From contig NZ_BJLR01000004.1 of assembly GCF_006538745.1 (NCBI RefSeq), positions 1 through 64,000 on the forward strand: DNA of 64,000 bases. Direction: 5' to 3'. Positions 34,212 through 43,229 of this stretch are shown one piece after another. The notes below the pieces were generated by a model that saw nothing but the letters and a program-made list of their open reading frames with translations, was not told the DNA's origin and ran no database searches. Position 1 is the stretch's first letter, and the number at the start of each line of letters is the position of its first letter. A program made the position numbers and the translations under genes. This DNA comes from Cellulomonas cellasea (GTDB taxonomy: Bacteria; Actinomycetota; Actinomycetes; Actinomycetales; Cellulomonadaceae).

Positions 34212-34984
34212 CGCGTGCTCTCCTGCTCTGTGGGCGTGACCGGCGTCGTCGCCGGCTCGTCGGTCGCTGCGGGCGTGCGCCCGTAGACGTTCTGGTACCG
34301 GGCGTACAGCGAGTCGATGTCCGCCTGTCCGATCGGCAGCGGGGTGCCGAGCTGGAGGGAGATGTGCACGGTACGTGCGACCTCCTCAACCATGACGGCG
34401 GCCTTGACCGCCGCCTTGGCGTCCTTCCCGATCGTGAACGGGCCGTGGTTGCGCATGAGGACGGCCGGGCTGCGCGAGTCCCGCAGCGTCTCGACGATTC
34501 CCCGGCCGATCGAGTCGTCGCCGATGAGCGCGAACGGGCCGACGGGGATGTCGCCGCCGAACTCGTCGGCCATCATCGTCAGCACGCACGGCACCGGCTC
34601 GGCCCGCGCGGCCCAGGCGGTCGCGTACGTCGAGTGCGTGTGCACGACGCCGCCCACCTCGGGCATGTGCCGGTAGACGTAGGCGTGCGCGGCGGTGTCC
34701 GACGAGGGCGCGCGGGTGCCGTCGACGAGGTTCCCGTCGAGGTCGCACACGACCATCGACCCCGGCGTCAGCTCGTCGTACGTCACGCCCGAGGGCTTGA
34801 TGACGAACAGGTCCGCGTCGCTCGGGCCGGCGGGGTCGACGACGACGCGCTGGGACACGTTGCCGGCCGTCCACACCACCAGGCCCCAGCGCGGGAGCTC
34901 GGCGTGCAGCGTCGAGACCACCTCACGCGTGCGCGCGACGACGTCGCGCACCTCCTGCGGGTAGCTGTCCAGGGTTCGCGTCAT
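34208..34984 (-). CDS. araD: L-ribulose-5-phosphate 4-epimerase
   Basis: AraD turns L-ribulose 5-phosphate into D-xylulose 5-phosphate, feeding the pentose phosphate pathway. The 258-residue class II aldolase-fold protein shows [10 protein letters not shown], the loop [13 protein letters not shown], and the zinc ligands in [14 protein letters not shown] plus a later histidine within [11 protein letters not shown]. It is slightly longer than the 231-residue E. coli enzyme, owing to a Thr/Pro-rich tail of about 20 residues. It overlaps araA by ATGA (34208-34211) and follows araB by 60 bases. The gene could in principle act on other sugar phosphates, but the operon context settles it. Confidence 0.95.
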   Translation of the reverse strand: MTRTLDSYPQEVRDVVARTREVVSTLHAELPRWGLVVWTAGNVSQRVVVDPAGPSDADLFVIKPSGVTYDELTPGSMVVCDLDGNLVDGTRAPSSDTAAHAYVYRHMPEVGGVVHTHSTYATAWAARAEPVPCVLTMMADEFGGDIPVGPFALIGDDSIGRGIVETLRDSRSPAVLMRNHGPFTIGKDAKAAVKAAVMVEEVARTVHISLQLGTPLPIGQADIDSLYARYQNVYGRTPAATDEPATTPVTPTEQESTR

Positions 34985-35044
34985 GCCGGTCCGTCCTCCT
35001 GCGTCGTGTCGTCCTGCTGCGCGATCGGCTGCGCGCAGGTCAGT

Positions 35045-36664
35045 TCAGTCCTGGTGGCCGATCGCCTCGACCGCGGCGCGCTCGATCGCCAGGCCGGCGA
35101 CGTAGCGCTCGAGGAACGTCCCGTAGCCGGCGACGTCGGCCGGGTCGGGCTCGACGACGTCCGCCGCCGCGTCGCCGAAGACACGCTCGTCGAGGAAGGC
35201 GCCGAGGTCGAGCTCGTCGGCGGCCGCGAGGTACGCCGCAAGCACCGCGATCCCCCACGGCCCGCCCTCGCTCGCCGTCCGCGCGACCGCCACGGGGGCG
35301 CCGACCGCGGCGGCGAGCAGCCGCTGGGCGACGCCCGCGGTGCGGAACATCCCGCCGTGCGCGAAGAGCGTGCTGATGGCGACGCCCTCCGCCTCGAGCA
35401 CGCGCATGCCCAGGCTCAGCGTCCCGAACGCGCCGTACACCTGGGTGCGCACTAAGTTGGCGAGCGTGAGCCGGCTGCCCGGCGTGCGCACGACGAGCGG
35501 GCGCCCCTCGGCCAGGCCGGTGATCGGCTCGCCCGAGAGGTAGTTGTAGGCGAGCAGGCCGCCGCCGTCGGCCTCACCCTCCAGGGCCTCGCGGAGCAGC
35601 GCGCCGAAGACCTCGTCCGGCGCCGCCGGGGTGCCGAGGACGGTCGCGAACCGGCCGAACACCTCGGCCCACGCCCCGAGCTCGCTCGCGCCGTTGTTGC
35701 AGTGCACCATCGCGACGAGGTCGCCGGCGGGCGTCGTCACGAGGTCGAGCTCGTCGTGGACCTGCGTGAGCGGCCGCTCGAGGACGACCATGGCGAAGAT
35801 GCTCGTGCCCACGCTGACGTTGCCCGTGCGGGGCGCGACGGCGTTGGTCGCGACCATGCCGGTGCCCGCGTCACCCTCGGGCGGGCACAGCGGCAGGCCG
35901 GGCTGCAGGGTCCCGGTGGGGTCGAGCAGCGCGGCGCCCTCGGCCGTGAGCCGGCCGGCCTCCTGGCCCGCGACGAGCACCTCGGGGAGCAGCTCGGCGA
36001 GCCGCAGGCCGGGGCGGCGGGCGCCGACGCGCTCGTCGAACAGCCCGAGCAGCCGCGCGTCGTAGGTGCGGGTCGCCGGGTCGATCGGGAACATGCCCGA
36101 CGCGTCGCCGACGCCCAGCACGTGGCGACCGGTCAGCGCGCGGTGCACGTAGCCCGCGAGCGTCGTGACGGACGCGACGGCGGGGACGTGCGGCTCGTCG
36201 TCGAGGACCGCCTGGTAGAGGTGGGCCACCGACCAGCGGAGCGGGATGTTGTAGCCGAACAGCTCGGTGAGCTCGGTCGCGGCGCGCTCGGTGGTCGTGT
36301 TGCGCCACGTCCGGAACGGGGTGAGCAGCTCGCCGCCCGAGTCGAACGCGAGGTAGCCGTGCATCATCGCGGACACGCCGAGCGCACCGAACGTCGTCGG
36401 CCGCACGCCGTGCCGCTGCTCGGCGTCGGCGAGCAGGGCGGCGTAGCACTCCTGCAGGCCCGTCCAGACCGCGTCGAGCGCGTACGTCCACACGCGGTCG
36501 ACGTACTGGTTCTCCCAGTCGTGGCTGCCGCTCGCGAGGACCGTGCCGTCCTGGGCGACGAGGCAGGCCTTGATGCGGGTCGAGCCGAGCTCGATGCCGA
36601 GGGCGGTCGCGCCCTGCGTGATCGCGGCGCGCGGGTCGAGGGCGAGCTGGGGATCGACGGCCAT
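35045..36664 (-). CDS. araB: Ribulokinase (FGGY family)
   Basis: AraB phosphorylates L-ribulose with ATP. The 539-residue FGGY kinase has the first phosphate motif LGIELGSTRIKACLVAQDG, the second VSVGTSIFAMVV and the adenosine motif LFAHGGMFRTAGVAQRLL. The ATG at 36664 has GGAG five bases upstream; longer frames reaching 36790 would run through the operator at 36756-36771. First gene of the araBDA operon. A LacI gene lies upstream on the same strand, separated by hairpins. The sequence resembles the actinobacterial ribulokinase/xylulokinase-like branch more than E. coli AraB, so the symbol depends partly on the neighbours. Confidence 0.9.
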   Translation of the reverse strand: MAVDPQLALDPRAAITQGATALGIELGSTRIKACLVAQDGTVLASGSHDWENQYVDRVWTYALDAVWTGLQECYAALLADAEQRHGVRPTTFGALGVSAMMHGYLAFDSGGELLTPFRTWRNTTTERAATELTELFGYNIPLRWSVAHLYQAVLDDEPHVPAVASVTTLAGYVHRALTGRHVLGVGDASGMFPIDPATRTYDARLLGLFDERVGARRPGLRLAELLPEVLVAGQEAGRLTAEGAALLDPTGTLQPGLPLCPPEGDAGTGMVATNAVAPRTGNVSVGTSIFAMVVLERPLTQVHDELDLVTTPAGDLVAMVHCNNGASELGAWAEVFGRFATVLGTPAAPDEVFGALLREALEGEADGGGLLAYNYLSGEPITGLAEGRPLVVRTPGSRLTLANLVRTQVYGAFGTLSLGMRVLEAEGVAISTLFAHGGMFRTAGVAQRLLAAAVGAPVAVARTASEGGPWGIAVLAAYLAAADELDLGAFLDERVFGDAAADVVEPDPADVAGYGTFLERYVAGLAIERAAVEAIGHQD

Positions 36665-36755
36665 GTCGCTCCGGTCCGTGACGGGGTGGGCACCCGGCGG
36701 CTGCGGCGGCGCGCCGGTCCGGGGGCGCCGTCGGCAGAACACCGCGGCGCATCCA

Positions 36756-36771
36756 ATGCTAACGCTCACAT
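36756..36771. promoter_or_regulatory. LacI-type operator before araB
   Basis: ATGCTAACGCTCACAT lies 91 bases before the araB ATG and matches 14 of 16 positions of the site before the YtfQ-type importer (23985-24000). The LacI protein encoded just upstream (36956-37996) is the probable binder, making this the arabinose-operon control point. Confidence 0.75.
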
Positions 36772-36800
36772 ACGCGCTGTCAAGCAGCATGCAGGCGCCC

Positions 36801-36859
36801 CCCGCGCGTCACCGCGCGGGTCCGGCCCCTGTCCCACCGGCCCCGCGCTCCGGGGCCGG
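36801..36859. terminator. Twin hairpins between lacI and araB
   Basis: CCCGCGCG-tcac-CGCGCGGG (36801-36820) and CCGGCCCC-N7-GGGGCCGG (36837-36859) follow the LacI gene and precede the araB operator. They likely end the proC-lacI transcript. The rest of the 291-base gap is promoter and leader. Confidence 0.6.
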
Positions 36860-36955
36860 CCGCTGCTCGTCCGCACCCCGAGGTGCGGCGCGACGACGCC
36901 CGAGACTACCCGCCCGCACGCGACGGCGGCGGGCAGCGGCGAGGCGACCGCCCGA

Positions 36956-37996
36956 TCAGCCCTCCGGCGCCGCGACCGAGCTCGCCCGCACGACGAGCGT
37001 CGCGGGGATCGCGGGTCGCACGAGGTCCGACCCGGCGAGCGCGTCGCTCAGCACGTCGATCGCGAGCCGACCGAGCGCCGCGAAGTCCTGGCGGACCGTC
37101 GTGAGCGGCGGGATGAAGTACGCCGAGCCCGCGACGTCGTCGAAGCCGACGACCGCGACGTCGTGCGGGACGCGCAGCCCCGCCTCCCAGAACGCGCGCA
37201 GCAGGCCGAGCGCGAGCTGGTCGTTCGCCGCGAAGACCGCGCTCGGCGCCCCCTCGCGCGCGAGCCGCACGCCGACCGCGTAGCCCCGCTCGGCCGTCCA
37301 GTCCCCCTCGATGTGCTCGGGCGTCCGGACCCCGAGCTCCGCGCACTCCGCGCGCCAGCCCGCGAGCCGGTCGCGCGCGTCGAACCAGTCCTGCGGCCCC
37401 GCCAGGTGCACGATCTCGCGGTGGCCCGCCTCCGCGAGGTGCCGCGTCGCCTGCCGCGCGCCGTCCGTCTGCTCGACGGTGACCGTCCGGATCGTCGACC
37501 CGGCGGGCTGCGCCGAGCTCGTGATCATGACGACCGGGACCGGCGCGTCGAACGACGCGACCGCCTCGGTGACCTCGACCTGGGGGGCGATGATCGCGAT
37601 GCCCTCGACGCCCTGGCCCATGAAGTGCTCGAGCGCGCGGTGCATCGTCGCGGCGTCGAACACGCTGATCGTTGCGACGCTCACGAAGTAGCCGGCGTCG
37701 CGCGCGGCCTCCTCGAGCGCGACGAGCGTGCTCGTCGGCCCGTACAGGACCGAGCCGGTCGTCACGACGCCGATCGTCCCCGAGCGCCGGGTCACGAGCG
37801 CGCGCGCGGCGCTGTTGCGCCGGTACCCGAGCGTCGCGATGGCGTCGAGCACGCGCTCGCGCGTCTCGGCGCGCACGCTCGGGTGGTCGTTGAGCACCCG
37901 CGAGACGGTCTGGTGGGAGACCCCCGCGAGCTGCGCGACGTCGCTCATCGCGGGCGGGCGCGGCGTACCCACGCCGGCGGTCACGGCCGTGCTCAC
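36956..37996 (-). CDS. LacI-family repressor of the arabinose operon
   Basis: A 346-residue LacI/GalR protein: HTH MSDVAQLAGVSHQTVSRVLN starting near residue 17, hinge LGYRRNSAARALVTRRSGTI, and an effector domain ending around AVVGFDDVAGSAYFIPPLTTV. The GTG start overlaps the proC stop by four bases (GTGA, 37993-37996), so it is made from the proC transcript. It is the closest regulator to araB and to the 36756 operator. A near-identical operator before the YtfQ-type importer suggests a small regulon. The equivalent job in Bacillus is done by the unrelated GntR-type AraR. Confidence 0.9.
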   Translation of the reverse strand: MSTAVTAGVGTPRPPAMSDVAQLAGVSHQTVSRVLNDHPSVRAETRERVLDAIATLGYRRNSAARALVTRRSGTIGVVTTGSVLYGPTSTLVALEEAARDAGYFVSVATISVFDAATMHRALEHFMGQGVEGIAIIAPQVEVTEAVASFDAPVPVVMITSSAQPAGSTIRTVTVEQTDGARQATRHLAEAGHREIVHLAGPQDWFDARDRLAGWRAECAELGVRTPEHIEGDWTAERGYAVGVRLAREGAPSAVFAANDQLALGLLRAFWEAGLRVPHDVAVVGFDDVAGSAYFIPPLTTVRQDFAALGRLAIDVLSDALAGSDLVRPAIPATLVVRASSVAAPEG

Positions 37997-38820
37997 TTGT
38001 CAGACTCGGCGGCGAGCTCGCGCGAGCGGTCCCGGGCGGCCTCCGCGGCGGCGAGGATCCCCGCGCGCACGCCGTGGGCGTCGAGCGCACGCACCCCCGC
38101 GACGGTCGTCCCGCCGGGCGACGAGACGCGCTCGCGCAGGACCACCGGGTGCTCGCCGCTCTGCTGCGCGAGGGCCGCGGCCCCCTCGATCGTCGCGACC
38201 GCGAGCCGCGACGCCAGGTCGCGCGTGAGCCCGAGCAGCACGCCCGCCTCCGCGAGCGCGTCGATCACGTAGAACGCGTACGCCGGGCCCGAGCCGGAGA
38301 TCGCCGTGACCGCGTCGAGGTCCTTCTCGGCGACCCGGACGACGAGCCCGGTCGCGCCGAGGATCCGCTCGACGAGCGCGAGGTGCTCGTCCGTCGCGTG
38401 CGTGCCGGCGGCGATCGCGCTCGCGCCGTGCCCGATGACCGCGGGCGTGTTCGGCATGACCCGCACGACCGGGGTGCCCTCCGGCAGCCGCTGCTCGTAG
38501 AACGCGACGGGCAGCCCCGCGGCGACGGTCACGACGAGCGTCCCCGGGCGGACCGAGCCGGCGACCTCCTCGAGCACGGGACCGACGACGTTCGGCTTGA
38601 GCGCGACGACGACGACCTGCGCGTGCCGGACGGTGTCCGGGTTGGTGTCCGAGGCGTTGACCCCGTACCGCTGCGCGAGCTCGGTCGCGCGCGAGGCGTA
38701 CTGCTCGGTCACGTCGACGTCGTCCGCCGACCAGCCCGCCGACAGGAGCGCCGAGACCACCGTCTCGCCCATCACCCCGCCGCCGAGCACCGCGACGCGG
38801 ACGTTCTGCTGTGTGGTCAC
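37993..38820 (-). CDS. proC: Pyrroline-5-carboxylate reductase
   Basis: ProC reduces 1-pyrroline-5-carboxylate to L-proline with NAD(P)H, the last step of proline synthesis. The 275-residue protein opens with the Rossmann motif VAVLGGGVMGETVVSALLSAG and carries VALKPNVVGPVLEEV, RVMPNTPAVIGHGASAI and the C-terminal signature SSPGGTTVAGVRALDAHGVR. The family length and all motifs are normal. It is co-transcribed with, and overlaps, a LacI repressor gene, an odd pairing of a housekeeping gene with a sugar regulator. In other actinobacteria proC lies near the small HTH/bS22 pair seen here at 5761-6293. Confidence 0.96.
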   Translation of the reverse strand: MTTQQNVRVAVLGGGVMGETVVSALLSAGWSADDVDVTEQYASRATELAQRYGVNASDTNPDTVRHAQVVVVALKPNVVGPVLEEVAGSVRPGTLVVTVAAGLPVAFYEQRLPEGTPVVRVMPNTPAVIGHGASAIAAGTHATDEHLALVERILGATGLVVRVAEKDLDAVTAISGSGPAYAFYVIDALAEAGVLLGLTRDLASRLAVATIEGAAALAQQSGEHPVVLRERVSSPGGTTVAGVRALDAHGVRAGILAAAEAARDRSRELAAESDK

Positions 38821-38855
38821 GGCGCCAGACTACCGACGGGGCCCGCGGCGCCCGG

Positions 38856-39587
38856 TCAGGGCGTCCGCCGCCGGAGCGTCGTCGCGCCGACCAGCACCGC
38901 AGCGAGGATGAAGCCGACGAGCACGAGCACGTCGCCGCGCACGTCGGCGAGCCCGCCGCCCGCGGCCAGCACCTGCAGCGCGTCGACCCCGTACGTCAGC
39001 GGCAGCACCCGGGAGACCGCCTCGAGCACCGCCGGCATCTGGTCGCGCGGCAGCAGGATGCCGCACGCGATGATCTGCGGGAACACGATCGCCGGCATGA
39101 GCTGGACGGCCTGGAACTCGGTGCGGGCGAGCGCCGACGCCGCGAGGCCGAGCGTCGAGCCGAGCACCGCGTCGAGCACCGCCACGAGCCCGACGACCCA
39201 CAGCGGGCCCGCGACGTCCATGCCGAGCAGGACGACCGCGACGCCGGTCAGCACGAGCGCCTGCACGACCGCCGCGAGCCCGAACGCGAGCGCGTACCCG
39301 GCCACGACGTCGCCCTTGCCGATGGGCGTCGCCATCAGCCGCTCGAGCGTGCCCGTCGTCCGCTCGCGCAGCGTCGCCACGCTCGTGACCAGGAACATCA
39401 CGATCATCGGGAAGAGGCCGAGCAGCAGCGGGCCGAACCGGTCCAGCACGGGCGTGCCGTCGAAGATCCACGCGACGAGCGCCAGCAGCACGCACGGCAG
39501 CGCGAGCATGATCGCGAGCGTGCGGTGGTCGTGCCGGAGCTGGGACAGCACGCGTGCGGCCGTCGCGAGCGTGAGCCGCGCGCTCAC
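38856..39587 (-). CDS. ABC-2 type exporter permease
   Basis: A 243-residue permease with six helices. The family hallmark RERTTGTLERLMATPIGKGD follows helix 2, as in drug and polyketide exporters of the ABC-2/DrrB group. The GTG start overlaps the ATPase stop by four bases (GTGA, 39584-39587). With the upstream ATPase it forms a two-gene exporter. The substrate is unknown; drugs, lipids and peptides are all possible. The start choice rests on the overlap and gives the usual size. Confidence 0.88.
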   Translation of the reverse strand: MSARLTLATAARVLSQLRHDHRTLAIMLALPCVLLALVAWIFDGTPVLDRFGPLLLGLFPMIVMFLVTSVATLRERTTGTLERLMATPIGKGDVVAGYALAFGLAAVVQALVLTGVAVVLLGMDVAGPLWVVGLVAVLDAVLGSTLGLAASALARTEFQAVQLMPAIVFPQIIACGILLPRDQMPAVLEAVSRVLPLTYGVDALQVLAAGGGLADVRGDVLVLVGFILAAVLVGATTLRRRTP

Positions 39588-40408
39588 CGGACACCCACCG
39601 CGGCGTCGCGCTCCACGAGCGTGAGGAACGCGTGCTCGACGTCGGCCGCCCCGGTGCGCGCGAGCAGCTCGGGCAGGTCCGTGTCCGCGACGAGCCGCCC
39701 CTCGCGCAGCAGCAGGAGCCGGTCGCAGCGCGTCGCCTCGTCCATCACGTGGCTCGACACGAGCAGCGTCGTCCCGGCGTCGCGCAGGCGCCCGAACAGG
39801 TCCCACAGGTCCCGCCGCAGCACCGGGTCGAGGCCGACGGTCGGCTCGTCGAGCACGAGCAGGTCGGGGCTGCCGAGCAGGGCCGCCGCGAGGGACACGC
39901 GCGCGAGCTCGCCGCCCGAGAGCCCGCCCGTGCGCCGGCGCGCGTGCCGCGTGAGGTCCACGTCGTCGAGCACCCGCGCGACGTCGCCCGGCGGCGCACC
40001 GACCACCGCCGCGAAGTAGCGCAGGTTCTCCGTCACCGTGAGGTCCGTGTACACGCTCGGGGACTGCGTGACGTACCCGACCCGGTGCCGCAGCGCGGGC
40101 GAGCCGGCCGGCAGCCCGAGGACCTCGACGACTCCCCCGGCGACCTCCTGGACGCCGACGACCGCGCGCAGGAACGTGCTCTTGCCGCTCCCGCTCGGCC
40201 CGAGCAGCCCGACGACCTGCCCCGCGGGGACCGTCACGTCGAGGCCGGGCAGGACGACGGTGCCGCGCCGACCCCCGCGCACGACGCGCAGCCCGACCGT
40301 GCGGACCGCGGGCGTCCCCGGTGCCGGGCCCGTGTGCCGGCCGCTCCGCTCCCGCGGACCGCCCGCGACCTCGTCCGACGCGCGCGTCCCCCGGCCGTGG
40401 CTGCCCAT
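39584..40408 (-). CDS. ABC exporter ATP-binding protein
   Basis: A 274-residue ATPase of the DrrA/CcmA class. Visible: Walker A GLLGPSGSGKSTFLRAVV, Q-loop GYVTQSPSVYTDLTVTENL, signature LSGGELARVSLAAALL, Walker B LLVLDEPTVGLDP and the switch His in TLLVSSHVMDEA. The N-terminal 35 residues are polar and disordered-looking. I used the ATG at 40408, preceded by GGTGGGCGG. It is divergent from the gene at 40668 across about 260 bases in which I see no further gene. It works with the adjoining ABC-2 permease. Confidence 0.9.
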   Translation of the reverse strand: MGSHGRGTRASDEVAGGPRERSGRHTGPAPGTPAVRTVGLRVVRGGRRGTVVLPGLDVTVPAGQVVGLLGPSGSGKSTFLRAVVGVQEVAGGVVEVLGLPAGSPALRHRVGYVTQSPSVYTDLTVTENLRYFAAVVGAPPGDVARVLDDVDLTRHARRRTGGLSGGELARVSLAAALLGSPDLLVLDEPTVGLDPVLRRDLWDLFGRLRDAGTTLLVSSHVMDEATRCDRLLLLREGRLVADTDLPELLARTGAADVEHAFLTLVERDAAVGVR

Positions 40409-40667
40409 CCGCCCACCCTGGCCCGGGGCCGGGTGCAGGTCAACGGACCGGCGACGCCGGGTGAACCGGGGGCCGTGGGGCCCGCGGTTGCTCCGGACGC
40501 GTGACACGGAACGCGGACGCGACACGTGGCGTTCACACACCGGCGCTATGGTCCGACCACATCTCGCTCGACAGTCGTCCGTCCGGTGCAGTCGCCGGGC
40601 GGGCGACTTTGCCGTGCCCGGGACCGATCCCCGAGGCGTGGCGGTGCGACAGTCGAAAGGAACGCTC

Positions 40668-41465
40668 GTGAGGACCAAGCTCGTGATCGCCGGCGCCGCC
40701 GTGCTCGTGGTTGCCGTGGGGGCTGCCGGGTTCGTCCTCCTCGACCGGGGGCCCGACGAGACGATCGCGACCGTCACCGCGGTCGAGTCCGGGGACACGC
40801 TGCGCGTGCGGCTCGACGGCCAGGAGCGCGTGCTCCACCTGACGAACCTCGCCGCACCCGAGGGCGACGAGTGCCTCGCGCCCGAGGCGACCGCGCAGCT
40901 CGCGGGCTACGCCGGCATCGACTCCGAGCTGCGCCTCGACGTCGAGGGGACCCCCGCGGCCGAGGGCGACCTGACGCTCGCGGCGTTCCTGCCCGACGGC
41001 CGGCTCCTCAGCGAGGTCATGGCCGCCGACGGCCTCGGCTACCTCGTGATCGAGGAGGGGGACCGGGAGTACGAGTGGGTCGTGCGCGCCGCGCAGGAGG
41101 ACGCCCGGTTCAACGCCGCCGGCCTGTTCTCGACCGAGGTCGACTGCACCATCCCCGGCCAGGTCTTCTCGGTCTCCGACCGCGTCGAGGCCGCGACGCT
41201 CGTGCTCGAGGAGGAGTCCGGCGCCGAGCTGCTCGCCGCCCAGCGCGCCGAGCTCGACGCGCTGATCGAGGAGGCGCACGCCCTCGTCGACCTCATGGGC
41301 ACCGAGCAGGGCGGCGCCGTCTGGGACGTCCTGCGCGCCAGCGACCGGATCGGGTACGCCGCGCAGGCGCAGACCGCCGTCGCCACGCTCGAGCTCGCCC
41401 GCGGCGAGGTCGAGCTCGTGCTCAACCAGGAGCCGACGGCCGCCGAGACCGACGCGCGGGACTGA
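40668..41465 (+). CDS. Exported protein with degenerate thermonuclease (SNase) fold
   Basis: A 265-residue protein starting at a GTG seven bases after AAAGGA, with an N-terminal membrane anchor or signal (VIAGAAVLVVAVGAAGFVLL). Residues about 35-145 follow the staphylococcal nuclease layout: TVTAVESGDTLRVRLDGQ, then LHLTNLAAPEG and a late DGRLLSEVMAADGLGYLVI with ARFNAAGLFS. The catalytic Arg35 position of SNase appears to be His and Asp40 is Ala, while the Glu43 equivalent in APEG remains, so nuclease activity is doubtful. Two Cys (ECLA, DCTI) could form a disulphide. The C-terminal third is helical and acidic. Its end is four bases from the convergent methyltransferase gene. Confidence 0.6.
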   Translation: MRTKLVIAGAAVLVVAVGAAGFVLLDRGPDETIATVTAVESGDTLRVRLDGQERVLHLTNLAAPEGDECLAPEATAQLAGYAGIDSELRLDVEGTPAAEGDLTLAAFLPDGRLLSEVMAADGLGYLVIEEGDREYEWVVRAAQEDARFNAAGLFSTEVDCTIPGQVFSVSDRVEAATLVLEEESGAELLAAQRAELDALIEEAHALVDLMGTEQGGAVWDVLRASDRIGYAAQAQTAVATLELARGEVELVLNQEPTAAETDARD

Positions 41466-41469
41466 GCGC

Positions 41470-43143
41470 TCAGCCGACGGGCACGAGCAGGCCGTCGAGC
41501 ACGAGCCCGCGGACGCTCGGCAGCACGTCCGCGGCCACGTCGCCCGCGCCCACGCCCAGCAGCGACGCGAGCGCACCGACGATCTGCCCGACCGAGAGCT
41601 CGCCGTCGCACACCCCGACGAACCCGGCCAGGGCGGTCCCGGCACGGACCGTCCGGCCGAAGGCGCCACCCTGGCGGAGCAGCACGACGCTCGGGTCGGC
41701 GTGCCCGGGCGTCAGGTACCGCTCCTCGGTCACGTCGGGCGCGACGACGAGGTGCTCGCGCGCGAGGGCGGCGTCGTCACGCCGGTCGAGCCACGCGTGC
41801 GCCGCGAGCGAGGCGGCGACCGCCGGGCCGAGCGGCTGCCGGACCCCGCCGGTGACCTCCTCGAGCCGGCGCAGCGTCGGCGGGCCGTCGAGCGGGCGGC
41901 GCAGCGTGACGATCCCGAAGCCGACGGCCTCGACGTCCCGCGAGGCGAAGTCGTCGAGCCACGCGCCGTACCGCTGCGCCCACGCCGCGGGGTCGCGGTC
42001 CGGGGTCGTGCCGCCGTCCCGGATCCACGTCTCGGCGTACTGCGCGGGGTCCTGCAGCTCGCGCTGGACCACCCAGCCGTCGAGCCCCGACTCCTCGACC
42101 CACTCCCCCACGCGCTCGTGCCACTCCTCGCCGCGGCGGACCTCCCAGTTGCCCAGGAGCTGCGCCACGCCGCCGGGCGCCAGCACCGCGCCGACGCCGG
42201 TGACCAGATCACGGACGATCGCGTCGCCCGCGCGCCCGCCGTCGCGGTACTCGTAGAGCGGGACGTCGCCCGCTGCGCCCGCCGCGCCCGCCGCGGGCGA
42301 CCGGGGGGTGATGACGAACGGCGGGTTCGACACGACGAGGTCGAACAGCGCCTCGCCCGCGCCGCTCACCGGGCCGAGCATCGAGCCCGCGCGCAGGTCG
42401 AGGCGGTCGCGCGCGACCCCCGCGAGGTCCGCGTTGAACCGCGCGAACGCGAGCGCGCGGCGCGAGATGTCCGTCCCGACGACCGACCGGGAGTGCCGGG
42501 CCGCGTGCAACGCCTGGATGCCGCACCCCGTGCCGAGGTCGAGCGCGCGGGTCCGGGCGTCCCGCACGGTGACCTGCGCGAGCGTCGTGGAGGCCCCGCC
42601 GACGCCGAGCACGTGGTCGGTCCGCAGCGCGCGGCCGGTCGCGAGCTCGCCCAGGTCGGAGGCCACCCACCAGTCGACGGTTCCGGTGACGGCGCTGGTG
42701 GTGGCGGCGCTGGTGGTGGCGGCGGTCCCGGTGGTGCCCGGCGTGGCGGGGTCGGTGTCCAGGCCGTCGGCCGCCTCGTACGGCCGGAGGTCGACCCGCG
42801 CGCGCACCGCGTCGTCGGGGCCCTCGCCCGCCGCCTCGACGAGCCCGAGGGCCTGCGCGCCCGCGACGCCGAGCCGCCCGAGCGCCCGCTCGAGGGCCGC
42901 GCGCGGCACGTCCACACCCAGCACGAACGCCCGCACGAGCGCCGCCCGGGGGTCGGTGGTGCCAGCCGTCGCACGCAGGGCCGGGACGGCCTCCTCGCGG
43001 TGCAGCGCCGCGGCCGCGAGCGGGCCGAGCAGGTCCTCGACACCCTCGACGGTGTAGTCGCTGCGGGCGAGGTCGGCGCGGAGCGCGTCGAGCAGCGCCG
43101 GGTCGGTGCGCGGGGTGTCGGTCGGCGGGGTCGGGTCGGTCAC
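41470..43143 (-). CDS. N6-adenine/HemK-type class I methyltransferase
   Basis: A 557-residue protein. Residues 1-190 form a helical N-terminal domain; the central Rossmann methyltransferase has the SAM loop ALDLGTGCGIQALHAARHS, the acidic VVGTDISRRA and the catalytic DLVVSNPPFV. NPPF is typical of enzymes that methylate planar nitrogens such as Gln, adenine or guanine. The C-terminal third is a separate domain of winged-helix character. The layout matches actinobacterial proteins annotated only as methyltransferase. The substrate is unknown; rRNA or a release-factor-like protein are candidates. Start GTG 43143 with AGGATGG upstream. A Thr-Ala-rich insert lies near residues 145-160. Confidence 0.75.
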   Translation of the reverse strand: MTDPTPPTDTPRTDPALLDALRADLARSDYTVEGVEDLLGPLAAAALHREEAVPALRATAGTTDPRAALVRAFVLGVDVPRAALERALGRLGVAGAQALGLVEAAGEGPDDAVRARVDLRPYEAADGLDTDPATPGTTGTAATTSAATTSAVTGTVDWWVASDLGELATGRALRTDHVLGVGGASTTLAQVTVRDARTRALDLGTGCGIQALHAARHSRSVVGTDISRRALAFARFNADLAGVARDRLDLRAGSMLGPVSGAGEALFDLVVSNPPFVITPRSPAAGAAGAAGDVPLYEYRDGGRAGDAIVRDLVTGVGAVLAPGGVAQLLGNWEVRRGEEWHERVGEWVEESGLDGWVVQRELQDPAQYAETWIRDGGTTPDRDPAAWAQRYGAWLDDFASRDVEAVGFGIVTLRRPLDGPPTLRRLEEVTGGVRQPLGPAVAASLAAHAWLDRRDDAALAREHLVVAPDVTEERYLTPGHADPSVVLLRQGGAFGRTVRAGTALAGFVGVCDGELSVGQIVGALASLLGVGAGDVAADVLPSVRGLVLDGLLVPVG

Positions 43144-43229
43144 CGGACCATCCTGCCGTGCCGCGGCCGGCGGACCTGGGCGGCCCGTGCGGTCCCGTCC
43201 GGGCGGACGGCGCGGAGCCGTGCCGGGCG

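Noticed and set aside
36664..36790. An N-terminal extension of araB to 36790
   Set aside because: It would run through the LacI-type operator and has no similarity to the kinase; the ATG at 36664 has a ribosome site.
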